Assembly (NCBI GenBank): GCA_936914905.1
Contig: CAKZGI010000028.1
Span: forward strand, 1 to 32,063
DNA: 32,063 nt
Source: an uncultured Trichormus sp.
Lineage (GTDB): Bacteria; Cyanobacteriota; Cyanobacteriia; Cyanobacteriales; Nostocaceae
Direction: 5' to 3'
Below, one piece after another: positions 8,452 to 16,082 of the stretch. The notes under the pieces were generated by a model. It was given only the letters and a program-made list of their open reading frames with translations, made no database searches and was not told the DNA's origin. Every line of letters starts with the position of its first letter. Position 1 is the first letter of the stretch. A program made the translations under genes and the position numbers.

Positions 8452-8781
8452 CCATTGGTGACAAGTTAAGGCTGAAAGTCTTTTGTCAAGAGGCTTTTGG
8501 AGAAATATGGAAAAAGAATTGCTCAGGCCCTCGTTGAAGATCAGGAAACGGAGCGACAATTAACCTAATATTTGTTTTTCGCTGTTGTTTGATAATACCT
8601 AAATCGAGATTTAGGGGGTCAGCAAAATACTTAACTTTCTTCTGTTGCCTTACCTTTTTGATCAGCCATCGTAAAATGATAAAGACGACGATAAATCATT
8701 TCTAATGACATTTCATCAAAGGGCAGAGAAAGCTCATCCGCTACGGCATCACCTAAATCTACTAAAACAGCATAAAATGAC
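8452..8781 (-). mobile_element. Truncated IS4-type element (3' end only)
   Basis: The sequence from CCATTGGTGACAAGTTAAGG (8452) rightwards is, on the - strand, a copy of the 3' end of the IS4-type element at 14613-15448. It includes the blocks encoding Asp-Ala-Val-Ala-Asp-Glu-Leu-Ser-Leu-Pro-Phe-Asp-Glu, Phe-Ala-Asp-Pro and Pro-Phe-Pro-Asp-Leu-Gln. Similarity stops near 8781, where the LRR remnant region begins. About 330 bp remain, so this copy has only one inverted terminal repeat and cannot move by itself. Confidence 0.8.
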
Positions 8782-9330
8782 CTAGAATCAGCGAAATTCA
8801 TGCATTTAGTGGTCAGCCATTGCGCGAATTTATCTAGTTCAGCAATTTAAATTTAGCTTCTCTAAAGCTGACAGTTCCCCAATTTCATCTGGTAGATAAT
8901 GATCAAAAGTCCCCACAATCTCTAACTCTTGCAATTGGTGCAGGTGACCAATTTTCGGGCAAAGAACACAGTGTATGCCAGATTTCACACTGAACTTTAA
9001 GTTTTTCAGATTTGTCAGTTCAAAAATAGGCTCTGGCACTGCCATGAATCCACAATGAAGCAACTTTATTTCTTCCAGAGAACTTAGGCGAAAAATCAGC
9101 AGGTAGGTCTTTGAGGTCGTACATATTCTCTAGGATAAATTGTTTCAAGTTACTCAATCTACCAAATTCTGCTGGTAAATATTCTAACTTATCTATGTTT
9201 AGATATAGCCATTGAAGAGTATTAACTGGTGTATTTTTGACAGTAATGATCGCACCACCTTTGTGAGAAGTAAGGTGTAGAAGTGCATTTTGATATTCAC
9301 ATAATATTAAATTGTATATTTTTTTAGAAA
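8782..9330 (-). pseudogene. Leucine-rich-repeat protein, broken
   Basis: Read on the - strand from about 9330, repeats of the form Leu-x-x-Leu-x-x-Leu are clear: Leu-Glu-Tyr-Leu-Pro-Ala-Glu-Phe-Gly-Arg-Leu-Ser-Asn-Leu-Lys, then after a frameshift near 9085 Val-Pro-Glu-Pro-Ile-Phe-Glu-Leu-Thr-Asn-Leu-Lys, then Leu-Pro-Asp-Glu-Ile-Gly-Glu-Leu-Ser-Ala-Leu-Glu-Lys-Leu. The second part is open from 9063 to 8839 and ends in TGA. A further open stretch (Glu-Leu-Asp-Lys-Phe-Ala-Gln-Trp-Leu) continues in another frame to about 8785, where the IS4 fragment joins. No start codon with a ribosome site is seen upstream. Such proteins generally mediate protein binding; the target is unknown. The IS copy probably cut off its 3' end. 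Confidence 0.7.
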
Positions 9331-9374
9331 ATGTCTACGTCACACTACAGGATACAGGGACTAAAAATGGTAAT

Positions 9375-9401
9375 GGTGCGTTAGGGACAGCGTAACGCAC
9401 C
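9375..9401 (-). terminator. Hairpin after the small conserved gene
   Basis: GGTGCGTTA (9375-9383) pairs with TAACGCACC (9393-9401) with a 9-nt loop, starting 13 nt after the stop at 9415. A T-rich tract on the - strand is weak. The GTAGGGTGCGTTACG type is also a common cyanobacterial interspersed repeat, so the terminator role is inferred. Confidence 0.5.
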
Positions 9402-9414
9402 CTACGTTTAAGGT

Positions 9415-9654
9415 TTACATCCTTCCTTGTGCCATTATTTGTTGGAGATGATGGCGAATTTCTTGTGCTTCTTGAATTTCCGACTGACGCAATTTTTGGA
9501 ACAGTTCAACACAAGGCTGAGAATTTGCTTCTTGGGCATCTTGAATGTAATCTGCATAAGCTTGTACTGCTGCGGCTTTGTTGTGCAGTAGACTGATAAA
9601 GTCATACTCTAAATTAGTGATAGGTTGTTGAGATTGTCCGTTACCCGTGGTCAT
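9415..9654 (-). CDS. Small conserved helical protein (79 aa)
   Basis: Start chosen at the ATG 9652-9654 (Met-Thr-Thr-Gly-Asn-Gly), which has AAAGGA 9 nt upstream. The longer open frame to 9723 adds 23 residues without a ribosome site. The protein is almost entirely alpha-helical by pattern (Glu-Tyr-Asp-Phe-Ile-Ser-Leu-Leu-His-Asn-Lys-Ala-Ala-Ala, then Ile-Gln-Asp-Ala-Gln-Glu, then Glu-Ile-Gln-Glu-Ala-Gln-Glu-Ile-Arg-His-His-Leu). Glu, Asp and His at helical spacing resemble half of a ferritin-like bundle, but this is only a pattern impression. I do not recognise a named family and give no function. No signal peptide or membrane segment. It appears intact. Confidence 0.7.
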   Translation of the reverse strand: MTTGNGQSQQPITNLEYDFISLLHNKAAAVQAYADYIQDAQEANSQPCVELFQKLRQSEIQEAQEIRHHLQQIMAQGRM

Positions 9655-9757
9655 TATTTTTCGATCCTTTAAGTGTTTATTTAATTTAAACTTACTCTCA
9701 AAGTTTAATTCATCTACCTGCAAGTGGACAAAAAATATCAGTTTTGCTAGAAAAGAT

Positions 9758-9790
9758 AGATTCCCGACTACTTTGAAAAGTCGGGGATCT
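9758..9790. repeat. Third copy of the GGGGATCT palindrome
   Basis: AGATTCCCGACT (9758-9769) pairs with AGTCGGGGATCT (9779-9790) with one T-G mismatch and a 9-nt loop. Same core as 912-944 and 3142-3170. It lies upstream of the small gene at 9415-9654. Confidence 0.7.
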
Positions 9791-9886
9791 GGGTATGATT
9801 TTTATTTCTACCCATTGGCTTATTTACTGTGACATAGGCTGTTTTTGCTCACATTCATCTAAATACTGAAATCCCAACTCGTTTTG

Positions 9887-10375
9887 TCATTCTCTGCGTC
9901 CTTGATGCGCGACAGGAATGTATTTTGTGTTTGCACTCATACAGTCCACGTGGGGTTTTTTCCCACACACTAACAATAGTCCACCCAAAATGAATAATAA
10001 GCCACAAATTTCTGCTGTTTGTATTCCCGAAATTTCTAGTGCACCATGAACGACTACTTCCCGCAGTACAGAAACAATGGCTACTTCGACTGCTACACCA
10101 ACGGCTATACTATGCTCTTGTAAGTAAAGCATAAGTAGTAGAAATAACTCAACTGAAATCAACACAAATAGCATTTTGGCTGTTACTTGTTTTTAGTCTA
10201 TTGATTGGCTGATGGCAATAAATATACCCCATACCTGTATCAACATCACTGCAAATAAGGATAAACATAGGACAATCACAATTAGGTCTTGAAATGCCTC
10301 CATGTTGAGAACAATTGCATGACGATCTAACCAGCGATCACAAAATGAAAACCTACTCTTGAAGCGTTTTTGCAT
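9887..10375 (-). pseudogene. psiE: PsiE-family protein, nonsense at codon 61
   Basis: PsiE proteins are small phosphate-starvation-inducible membrane proteins of unknown activity. The frame runs from the ATG at 10375 to the TGA at 9887 (162 codons plus stop) and is interrupted by one TAA at 10193-10195, where the family usually has an aromatic codon after Asp. The first half contains Trp-Leu-Asp-Arg-His-Ala-Ile-Val and Met-Glu-Ala-Phe-Gln-Asp-Leu-Ile-Val-Ile-Val with the first membrane helix. The second contains Val-Glu-Leu-Phe, Leu-Gln-Glu-His-Ser-Ile, Glu-Val-Ala-Ile-Val-Ser-Val-Leu-Arg-Glu-Val-Val-Val and two further membrane helices. A downstream ATG at 10174 could give a 95-residue fragment lacking the first helix. 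A single base change separates this from an intact gene. Confidence 0.8.
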
Positions 10376-10462
10376 GAAAATTTACATTCCAATGGCAGTT
10401 TAGACCACACTAGCCAGTTAACCCGATTTTCTTATCGTTACGTAATATTAATGCTTTGCGCC

Positions 10463-11387
10463 TCAGCGTGGTTTGTTATTTAAGTTTTGTGCTTGTATTA
10501 ACAATTTTTCGGCGTTGATTGCCCACTGAGAGTTACCTGTTTTTTATACACATCTCGGGCATATTTTATTACTTTTACGACTTCTGTATATTCCTTCAAT
10601 TGTATAAATACTAATCCTCCACCGTAATAAGCATCAGCATAGTTAGAGTTAGCATCGATTAATTCTCTAAATGCTACTAATGCTTCGTTAAATTTACCTT
10701 TATTAAACAATATATAACCTAAATTAAATGAGATTATGCATCTATGGTATTTGTAGCTACTGCTTTGGTAAAGCCTTGTTTTACTGGTTCAATTTTGCGT
10801 TGTTCTAAATAAGACATTCCTAAATGATAGGCTGGTTCTAGTGAATTTTGACTATATGTTATGGCTTGTTGAAAATATGCGATCGCACCATTCCAATCTT
10901 TTTGTATTTCTCTGACCAATCTTAAGTTATAAGAAGCAAAATCCAACTTTGGATCTAGTTGTAAAGCCCGTTGTAAATAATCAGTTGCTAACTGTAAATT
11001 ATTGCCTTCTAACAACGCACCACCTGAATTTGCAAAGGCTGGTGCAAACCGTGGATCTGCTTGTGTCGCTTGATAAAATGCGTCTGCTGCTTGTTGTAAT
11101 TGTCCAGCTTGTCGCATTGCTAAACCTAAATTATAATGCGCTGCTGCTCAGGTCGGATCTAATTGCGTTGCTTGACGAAAAGCGGCGATCGGATCTTTTA
11201 CCCTGGTCTCCTGAATCGCTTTTAAGCGTTTATTTAACCAGCCTAAACCAATTTGGCGAGGAGTTTGTGCCAGTAAGGGGAGATGAGGGAGATGAGTAGA
11301 AGTTGAAAATACTGGTTTAATATTTAAATATAGTACCAATCAAGTAACAATTCCAATTAGTGTATATTTCTGTAATAATAATGTCAT
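10463..11387 (-). pseudogene. Secreted or anchored TPR-repeat protein, several lesions
   Basis: Read from the ATG at 11387: Met-Thr-Leu-Leu-Leu, a hydrophobic N terminus (signal or anchor), then a linker and at least six tetratricopeptide repeats such as Ala-Ala-Ala-His-Tyr-Asn-Leu-Gly-Leu-Ala-Met-Arg-Gln-Ala-Gly and Leu-Gln-Arg-Ala-Leu-Gln-Leu-Asp-Pro-Lys. Lesions: TGA at 11340-11342 (codon 16), TGA near 11146 where a Trp is expected after Asp-Pro-Thr, a frameshift near 10733, and a probable one-base loss in the A6 run near 10549 that removes the natural C terminus ending at 10463. Such proteins scaffold protein complexes; the partner is unknown. Four lesions show this gene died earlier than its neighbour psiE. 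Confidence 0.85.
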
Positions 11388-11455
11388 AAGTTTTCTAGAT
11401 AAAAATATCTTGAGTTAGTTTTTCTAGTTAAAAAACGTTGCTGAAATCTTATTTA

Positions 11456-11486
11456 TTGACAAAAATTCTATATTTTGGCATATAAG
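11456..11486 (+). promoter_or_regulatory. Candidate sigma-70-type promoter for the EF-G-like gene
   Basis: TTGACA (11456-11461) is followed 17 nt later by CATATA (11479-11484), overlapping TATAAG (11481-11486). It would give a 5' leader of about 175 nt before the ATG at 11668. The leader holds a small hairpin CAGGA-N7-TCCTG near 11583-11599. Position and sequence only; not proven. Nothing else is seen in 11388-11667. Confidence 0.35.
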
Positions 11487-11667
11487 TTAGTACTGCTTAA
11501 TATTACTTAAACTAAGTCTTACAATAAACTACGATTTTTTTAAACTCAGATTAAACAATGGATAATAAAAAATTAAATAACGCAGGAAGAATTCTCCTGT
11601 CCGATCAATGAATTGCTCCTGAAAATATACATAATGCGGTTGAGCGAATCACCGTAAAGGAGGGTTT

Positions 11668-13698
11668 ATGAACGAAAAAGTAAAATCCGGTTCACGGAAT
11701 GTGGCAATTGTTGGACCATATTTAAGTGGAAAAACCACATTACTAGAAAGTTTGTTATTTGTCACCGGAGCGATTTCTCGCAAAGGTATCGTTAAAGATC
11801 GTAACACAGTTGGAGACAGCGCCAACGAAGCACGGGACAGACGCATGAGTGTGGAGGTATCTGCAGCTTGTACCGAATATGAAAATACACGCTTCACATT
11901 TATAGATTGTCCTGGTTCTGTAGAATTTGCCCAAGAAACATACAATGCTTTAATCGGAGTTGATGCCGCAATTGTCGTTTGCGAACCAATCCGCGACCGA
12001 GTTCTTACCCTGGCACCATTATTTAAATTCCTTGATGATTGGGAAATTCCCCATATCGTCTTTGTGAATAAAATGGACAGGGCAAATATTCATGTTTTAG
12101 AAAAATTAGAAGCCCTAAAAGCAGTTTCCAGCCGTCGTTTAGTTGCTCACCAATACCCAATTATGCAAGGGGAAAAACTGATAGGATTTATTGATATGGT
12201 AAGTCAACAAGCTTACCAATATCATGCCGGCGCAGCTGCTGATCCTATACCTTTTCCAGAAGAATTAAAAGCAGAAGAACATATAGCCAGAGCAGAAATG
12301 TTAGAAGCTTTGGCAAATTTTGATGATCATTTACTCGAAGAACTTTTAGAAGACATCGAACCACCCCAAGAGGAGATTCTCAAAGATTTAAAACTAGAAT
12401 TAGGTGCAGATTTAGTTGTACCTGTTTTCTTTGGTGTGGCGGAACAAGATTTTGGTGTTAGACCTTTATTAGAAGCTCTACTGCGGGAAGCACCAGAACC
12501 AGAAATGACAATGGAACGGCGCTTGAAAACAATCAGCGATAGTCCTTTAGCGCAAGTTCTCAAAACTTTCTACACTCCCCAAGGTGGTAAACTTTCTCTG
12601 GTGCGAGTATGGCAAGGAACATTAACTGATGGTATAGTTTTAAATGGCGTGCGTGCTGGTGGTCTTTACCGCTTAATGGGACAACAACAACAGCAAATTA
12701 ATCAAGCTGTGGCTGGGGAAATTATCGCCATCAGTCGGTTGGAAGGAATTAAAACTGGCGAGACAATTTCGAAAAATTCCCATTTAAAAGAATTACCAAA
12801 ACCGGAAAAATTAGAACAAGTTTTTGCTTTAGCAATTACACCAGAAAAACGCAATGATGAGGTAAAACTGAGTGCGGCTATTAGCAAATTATTAGAAGAA
12901 GATTGTTCTCTGGCTTGGGAACAACACGATGATACTCATGAAGTGATACTTTGGGGACAAGGGGAAATACATTTACAAGTTGTATTAGATAGGTTGCGTC
13001 GCAAATATAATTTACCAATGTCTACTCATCTTCCCCAAGTTCCTTATAAAGAAACCATTCGCAAACCTGTAAATTCAGTTCATGGACGTTATAAACACCA
13101 AAGTGGTGGACATGGACAATTTGGGGATGTGTTCTTAGATATTCAACCTTTACCCAGGGGAGAAGGTTTTAATTTTAATGAAAAAATTGTGGGTGGTGTT
13201 GTTCCTAGACAATATATTCCTGGTGTAGAAATGGGAGTGCGGGAATTTCTCACACATGGACCTTTAGGTTACCCAACGGTGGACGTAGCAGTGACATTAA
13301 CCAATGGTTCTTATCATACCGTTGACAGTTCGGAACAAGCTTTTAAACAAGCTGCACGTCTAGCAATGCAGATGGGGATACCCCAAGCGCAACCTACCCT
13401 GTTAGAACCAATTTTAAAGGTAGATGTGAATACTCCCAGTGAGTTTACTTCTAAGGTTCTGCAGCTTTTGAGTGGTAAACGTGGGCAGGTTTTGGGTTAT
13501 GAGGGTAGACAAGATTGGCCAGGTTGGGATAATGTTTCTGCATATTTACCCCAAGCGGAAATGCAGAATTTTATTGTAGAATTGCGATCGCTCACTTTAG
13601 GCGTCGGTTCTTTCCATTGGGAACAAGATCATCTGCAAGAAGTACCAAAAAAGCTTGCTGAACGAATTCTCACTACTAATGGTGGTAAGGGTAAATAG
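11668..13698 (+). CDS. Elongation factor G-like translational GTPase (EF-G2 type)
   Basis: The 676-residue protein has a strong ribosome site (AAGGAGGG at 11656-11663). GTPase motifs: P-loop Gly-Pro-Tyr-Leu-Ser-Gly-Lys-Thr at residues 16-23, Asp-Cys-Pro-Gly-Ser at 80-84, and Asn-Lys-Met-Asp at 134-137. Domains II to V follow, with the domain IV Tyr-Lys-His-Gln-Ser-Gly-Gly-His-Gly-Gln-Phe-Gly-Asp near 470. In canonical EF-G the third motif is Asp-x-Pro-Gly-His and the His helps GTP hydrolysis. Ser at 84 is the mark of the EF-G-like subfamily (mycobacterial FusA2 type), whose role is unclear and is not normal translocation. It is therefore probably not the main fusA. The gene is intact. A diverged copy of its last codons lies at 13981-14088. 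Confidence 0.9.
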   Translation: MNEKVKSGSRNVAIVGPYLSGKTTLLESLLFVTGAISRKGIVKDRNTVGDSANEARDRRMSVEVSAACTEYENTRFTFIDCPGSVEFAQETYNALIGVDAAIVVCEPIRDRVLTLAPLFKFLDDWEIPHIVFVNKMDRANIHVLEKLEALKAVSSRRLVAHQYPIMQGEKLIGFIDMVSQQAYQYHAGAAADPIPFPEELKAEEHIARAEMLEALANFDDHLLEELLEDIEPPQEEILKDLKLELGADLVVPVFFGVAEQDFGVRPLLEALLREAPEPEMTMERRLKTISDSPLAQVLKTFYTPQGGKLSLVRVWQGTLTDGIVLNGVRAGGLYRLMGQQQQQINQAVAGEIIAISRLEGIKTGETISKNSHLKELPKPEKLEQVFALAITPEKRNDEVKLSAAISKLLEEDCSLAWEQHDDTHEVILWGQGEIHLQVVLDRLRRKYNLPMSTHLPQVPYKETIRKPVNSVHGRYKHQSGGHGQFGDVFLDIQPLPRGEGFNFNEKIVGGVVPRQYIPGVEMGVREFLTHGPLGYPTVDVAVTLTNGSYHTVDSSEQAFKQAARLAMQMGIPQAQPTLLEPILKVDVNTPSEFTSKVLQLLSGKRGQVLGYEGRQDWPGWDNVSAYLPQAEMQNFIVELRSLTLGVGSFHWEQDHLQEVPKKLAERILTTNGGKGK

Positions 13699-13782
13699 GC
13701 TAGTTTTAGCGACACCCATGCAGAGTGTCCTGAGTTTTTTATTTCGCGCAAAGACGCAAAGGGGAAAACTCTGAACAATACC

Positions 13783-13823
13783 TTCAGGTGATGTACGCTT
13801 TTTTAAAGCGTACATCACCTGAA
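13783..13823. repeat. Perfect 19-bp palindrome with 3-nt loop
   Basis: TTCAGGTGATGTACGCTTT (13783-13801), loop TTT, and its exact reverse complement (13805-13823) form a 41-bp hairpin 85 bp after the EF-G-like gene. There is no T tract after it in either direction, so a simple rho-independent terminator is not convincing. It could be a MITE-like remnant or a processing site. The rest of 13699-13980 holds only a CGCGCAAAGACGCAAAG-type repeat (13744-13760), echoed at 14205-14221. Confidence 0.85.
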
Positions 13824-13980
13824 TCTAAGGAAACATGGCTATCTCTAATCCAATAACCATTTTGTCTATATTCAACATACTGCTTATGAATGACCTATGC
13901 TGCTGTCATATTAGGAAATAATTTTTAGTATATTCAGGTTAATCTCACAATGATTATACAGGGAAATTGGCTTATGTGAA

Positions 13981-14088
13981 TCACTCACTTTAGGCGTTGG
14001 TTCTTTCCATTGGCAACAGGATTATCTTCAGGAAGTACCGAAAAAGCTGGCTGAACGCATTTTGATTAGTAATGGTAACGGTAAATAG
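13981..14088 (+). pseudogene. Duplicate of the EF-G-like gene 3' end
   Basis: This 108-bp block reads Ser-Leu-Thr-Leu-Gly-Val-Gly-Ser-Phe-His-Trp-Gln-Gln-Asp-Tyr-Leu-Gln-Glu-Val-Pro and on to Lys-Leu-Ala-Glu-Arg-Ile-Leu-Ile-Ser-Asn-Gly-Asn-Gly-Lys-stop. It is a diverged copy of the last ~36 codons of 11668-13698 (original 13588-13698), with many third-position changes and one 3-bp difference. No other part of the gene is present. It probably remains from an ancient tandem paralogue after a large deletion. Confidence 0.9.
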
Positions 14089-14153
14089 TTTAATCTCGTT
14101 CTCAGTCTCTGATTCCATTTCACGAAAACTCTGATACTTATAACTTCTCTTCG

Positions 14154-14172
14154 CCCCCCTTTTTAAGGGGGG
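14154..14172. repeat. C6/G6 hairpin of the GGGGTTAGGGG family
   Basis: CCCCCCTT (14154-14161) pairs with AAGGGGGG (14165-14172) around TTT, followed by TTAGGGGT. Related by sequence to the repeat at 2450-2512. Confidence 0.7.
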
Positions 14173-14259
14173 TTAGGGGTATCTATTTCTAGCTTCCATT
14201 TTTATTTCGCGCAAAGGCGCAGAGAAGCAAAGATACAAATCAAGAAGAGAAGATAAGAA

Positions 14260-14451
14260 TCAATCTTGTTTTGGTAAATAATCTTGATTTAAACTTTCAT
14301 CTGTAGTAAATGGAGAGTCTACAGGAAAAGTATCAAGTGATAATCCAGTTTCTAAGGATGCTTGTTTTCTCACATCTTGATAACATTCGCTAAATACCTC
14401 AGAGAAGTACTCTTTTAAACTTGGACTTTCGGTTAGATCTTCTTTCAGCAT
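14260..14451 (-). pseudogene. DUF29 protein, C-terminal fragment
   Basis: The 63-codon frame matches the end of DUF29 proteins: Ser-Pro-Ser-Leu-Lys-Glu-Tyr-Phe, Cys-Tyr-Gln-Asp-Val-Arg-Lys-Gln-Ala and Glu-Thr-Gly-Leu, with Phe-Pro near residue 42. The full family is about 130-150 residues, so the N-terminal half is lost. The ATG at 14451 is probably an internal codon by origin. No ribosome site is evident. DUF29 function is unknown; the genes are abundant and often decayed in Nostocales. Confidence 0.75.
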
Positions 14452-14523
14452 AATGAAATGATACTATTTATATTTAACCAATTCACTATTACTCAAATTC
14501 CTTAGTTGATGACCAAACCTTAA

Positions 14524-14557
14524 AAACAGGATTCTACTTGCACAGGTTATCCTGTTT
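14524..14557. repeat. AAACAGGAT inverted repeat
   Basis: AAACAGGAT (14524-14532) and ATCCTGTTT (14549-14557) are perfect arms with a 16-nt loop. A similar ACAGGAT/ATCCTGT stem is at 26435-26477 in the pec operon. Confidence 0.6.
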
Positions 14558-14612
14558 CAATTGATTGGTAGAACCTAAGCAAACTGTCAGAAATCAATTC
14601 AGATTGCTATAC

Positions 14613-15448
14613 CATTGGTGACAAGTTGAGGAAAAGAAGAAATTGTCAAGCGTGGTATTTGGATAGGTCAAAAATCGTGATCAACTCAGTGTAGACAAAT
14701 AATTTAGCGATTGAGACAAGCAATGACAAGCAGCCGAAAAACCAATCGAGACCACGGCAACAAGAAACAGAGACCAATGGTCGAATATGAAGTAATAGCC
14801 GAGCAATTGGAAAGATGACTGACACCAGCCATTACAAATCAAGAAAATTACTACCGAAAACTAGGACTCAGAGAACGGATACTGAATTTACCGTTGATGA
14901 TGGGTGCGGTGTTGACCTTACTGTGGCGAGATATAGGAGGAGTCAGAGAAGTGACAAGAATGTTAGCTAGAGATGGTTTTCTGTGGTGTAATCCCACAAA
15001 AGTTAGTCAAGGTGAATTGAAGATGCTTTTAATACAGTCAAAAGACTCTTGGGTTTAAGTTATTTATGAACAGGTTCAATCAATGGAATTAAATTACAAA
15101 TTTGGGCAAATTGGTGATTTTATAGTGTTTTACTAGATTTAGTAGATTTAGTTGATGCCGTAGCAGATGAACTTTCTCTGCCTTTTGATGAGATTTTATT
15201 AGAAATGATTTATCGTGGTCTTTATCATTTTACTATGGCTCATCAAAAAGGTAAGGCAACAGATCCTGTTAGATATTTTGCTGACCCTCTAAATCGAGAT
15301 TTAGGTATTATCAAACAGAAGCGAAAACCAAGTGTTAAGTTAGTTGTCGCTCCTTTTCCTGATCTTCAACGTGGGACCGACCGGTTTTTTCGAAAATTCT
15401 CCCAAAGCCTCTTGACAAAAGACTTTCAGCCTTAACTTGTCACAAATG
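14613..15448 (+). mobile_element. Internally deleted IS4-type insertion sequence
   Basis: Terminal inverted repeats are CATTGGTGACAAGTT at 14613 and AACTTGTCACAAATG ending at 15448 (one mismatch). The element is 836 bp, too short for an intact IS4-family transposase gene. The middle of the transposase, including the expected DDE catalytic core, is deleted. The right end enters the EVE-domain gene. A truncated relative is at 8452-8781. Confidence 0.85.
14723..15435 (+). pseudogene. IS4-family transposase, core deleted
   Basis: The N-terminal part (ATG 14723: Met-Thr-Ser-Ser-Arg-Lys-Thr-Asn-Arg-Asp) has a TGA near 14816. It continues as Leu-Gly-Leu-Arg-Glu-Arg-Ile-Leu-Asn-Leu-Pro and Cys-Asn-Pro-Thr-Lys-Val-Ser-Gln. 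Near 15012-15020 the sequence jumps to the C-terminal region, Asp-Ala-Phe-Asn-Thr-Val-Lys-Arg-Leu-Leu-Gly-Leu-Ser-Tyr-Leu, then TGA where Trp is expected. An open tail (15205-15435) ends Pro-Phe-Pro-Asp-Leu-Gln-Arg. About 200 central residues are missing, so the protein cannot be active. Confidence 0.85.
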
Positions 15449-15902
15449 ATATAGGTAGTATTTTCTTAGCCACTGCTGACGACACAGGCATCACCGATAA
15501 GCGATTTCCTGGTCTGACGAAAAGTAGCTCATCAGAACTAAATTTTTCTTTGAGTATTGATAGCAAGATAGAGTTAGAAAAAGTCTCAAGAAATTCCACT
15601 CCTACTGTTTGCCATCGGGGGGATTCGGGACTTGATTTAGGGTCATAATCTTTACTCATTGGCTCAAATTGTGTCGGGTTAGTAATACCTGTTTCGACTA
15701 TACGCATTAACCCCACAATACCAGGGGAACTAGTATTAGAGTGGTAGAAAAAAGCTAAGTCCCCTAACTGCATTTGTAGTAAAAAATTACGAGCTTGATA
15801 ATTACGCACACAGTCCCAGATAGTCTCACGCTGATGTTGCAGGTCAGTAATACTATAAACTTCCGGTTCAGATTTCATTAACCAATAATTTGTAGAATTC
15901 AT
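15432..15902 (-). CDS. EVE-domain protein (THYN1-like)
   Basis: The 156-residue protein begins Met-Asn-Ser-Thr-Asn-Tyr-Trp-Leu-Met-Lys-Ser-Glu-Pro-Glu, the typical start of EVE-domain proteins. It continues with Trp-Asp-Cys-Val-Arg-Asn-Tyr-Gln-Ala-Arg-Asn-Phe-Leu, Gly-Asp-Leu-Ala-Phe-Phe-Tyr-His-Ser-Asn and Pro-Gly-Ile-Val-Gly. EVE domains have a PUA-like fold and bind modified bases in DNA or RNA. In bacteria they occur alone or fused to restriction nucleases. The domain looks complete. The last five residues (Phe-Val-Thr-Ser region) and the TAA stop lie inside the terminal repeat of the IS4 element, so the natural C terminus was replaced by a few residues, probably with little effect. Confidence 0.85.
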   Translation of the reverse strand: MNSTNYWLMKSEPEVYSITDLQHQRETIWDCVRNYQARNFLLQMQLGDLAFFYHSNTSSPGIVGLMRIVETGITNPTQFEPMSKDYDPKSSPESPRWQTVGVEFLETFSNSILLSILKEKFSSDELLFVRPGNRLSVMPVSSAVAKKILPISFVTS

Positions 15903-16082
15903 TGAGAATATGTGGTGAAGATTTACGAGGGAGATACCGACCGAAATTGACAGCCAGATATGGCAAATGAACCTAATACTTTAATAATCTAGCATGATCA
16001 GGGATAATACTTATAAAGGACTTAGTTTTAAGTTAGAACTTTCTAAATTAATCGTAGAGATATTTTAGAGATATTTTATCTG

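Noticed and set aside
10949-11299. 116-residue open frame on the + strand
   Set aside because: It lies opposite the TPR repeats and its Leu-rich sequence is the complement of repeat coding.
12327-12887. Open frames opposite the EF-G-like gene
   Set aside because: Antisense shadows of a clearly coding gene; Ser/Lys-rich without family features.
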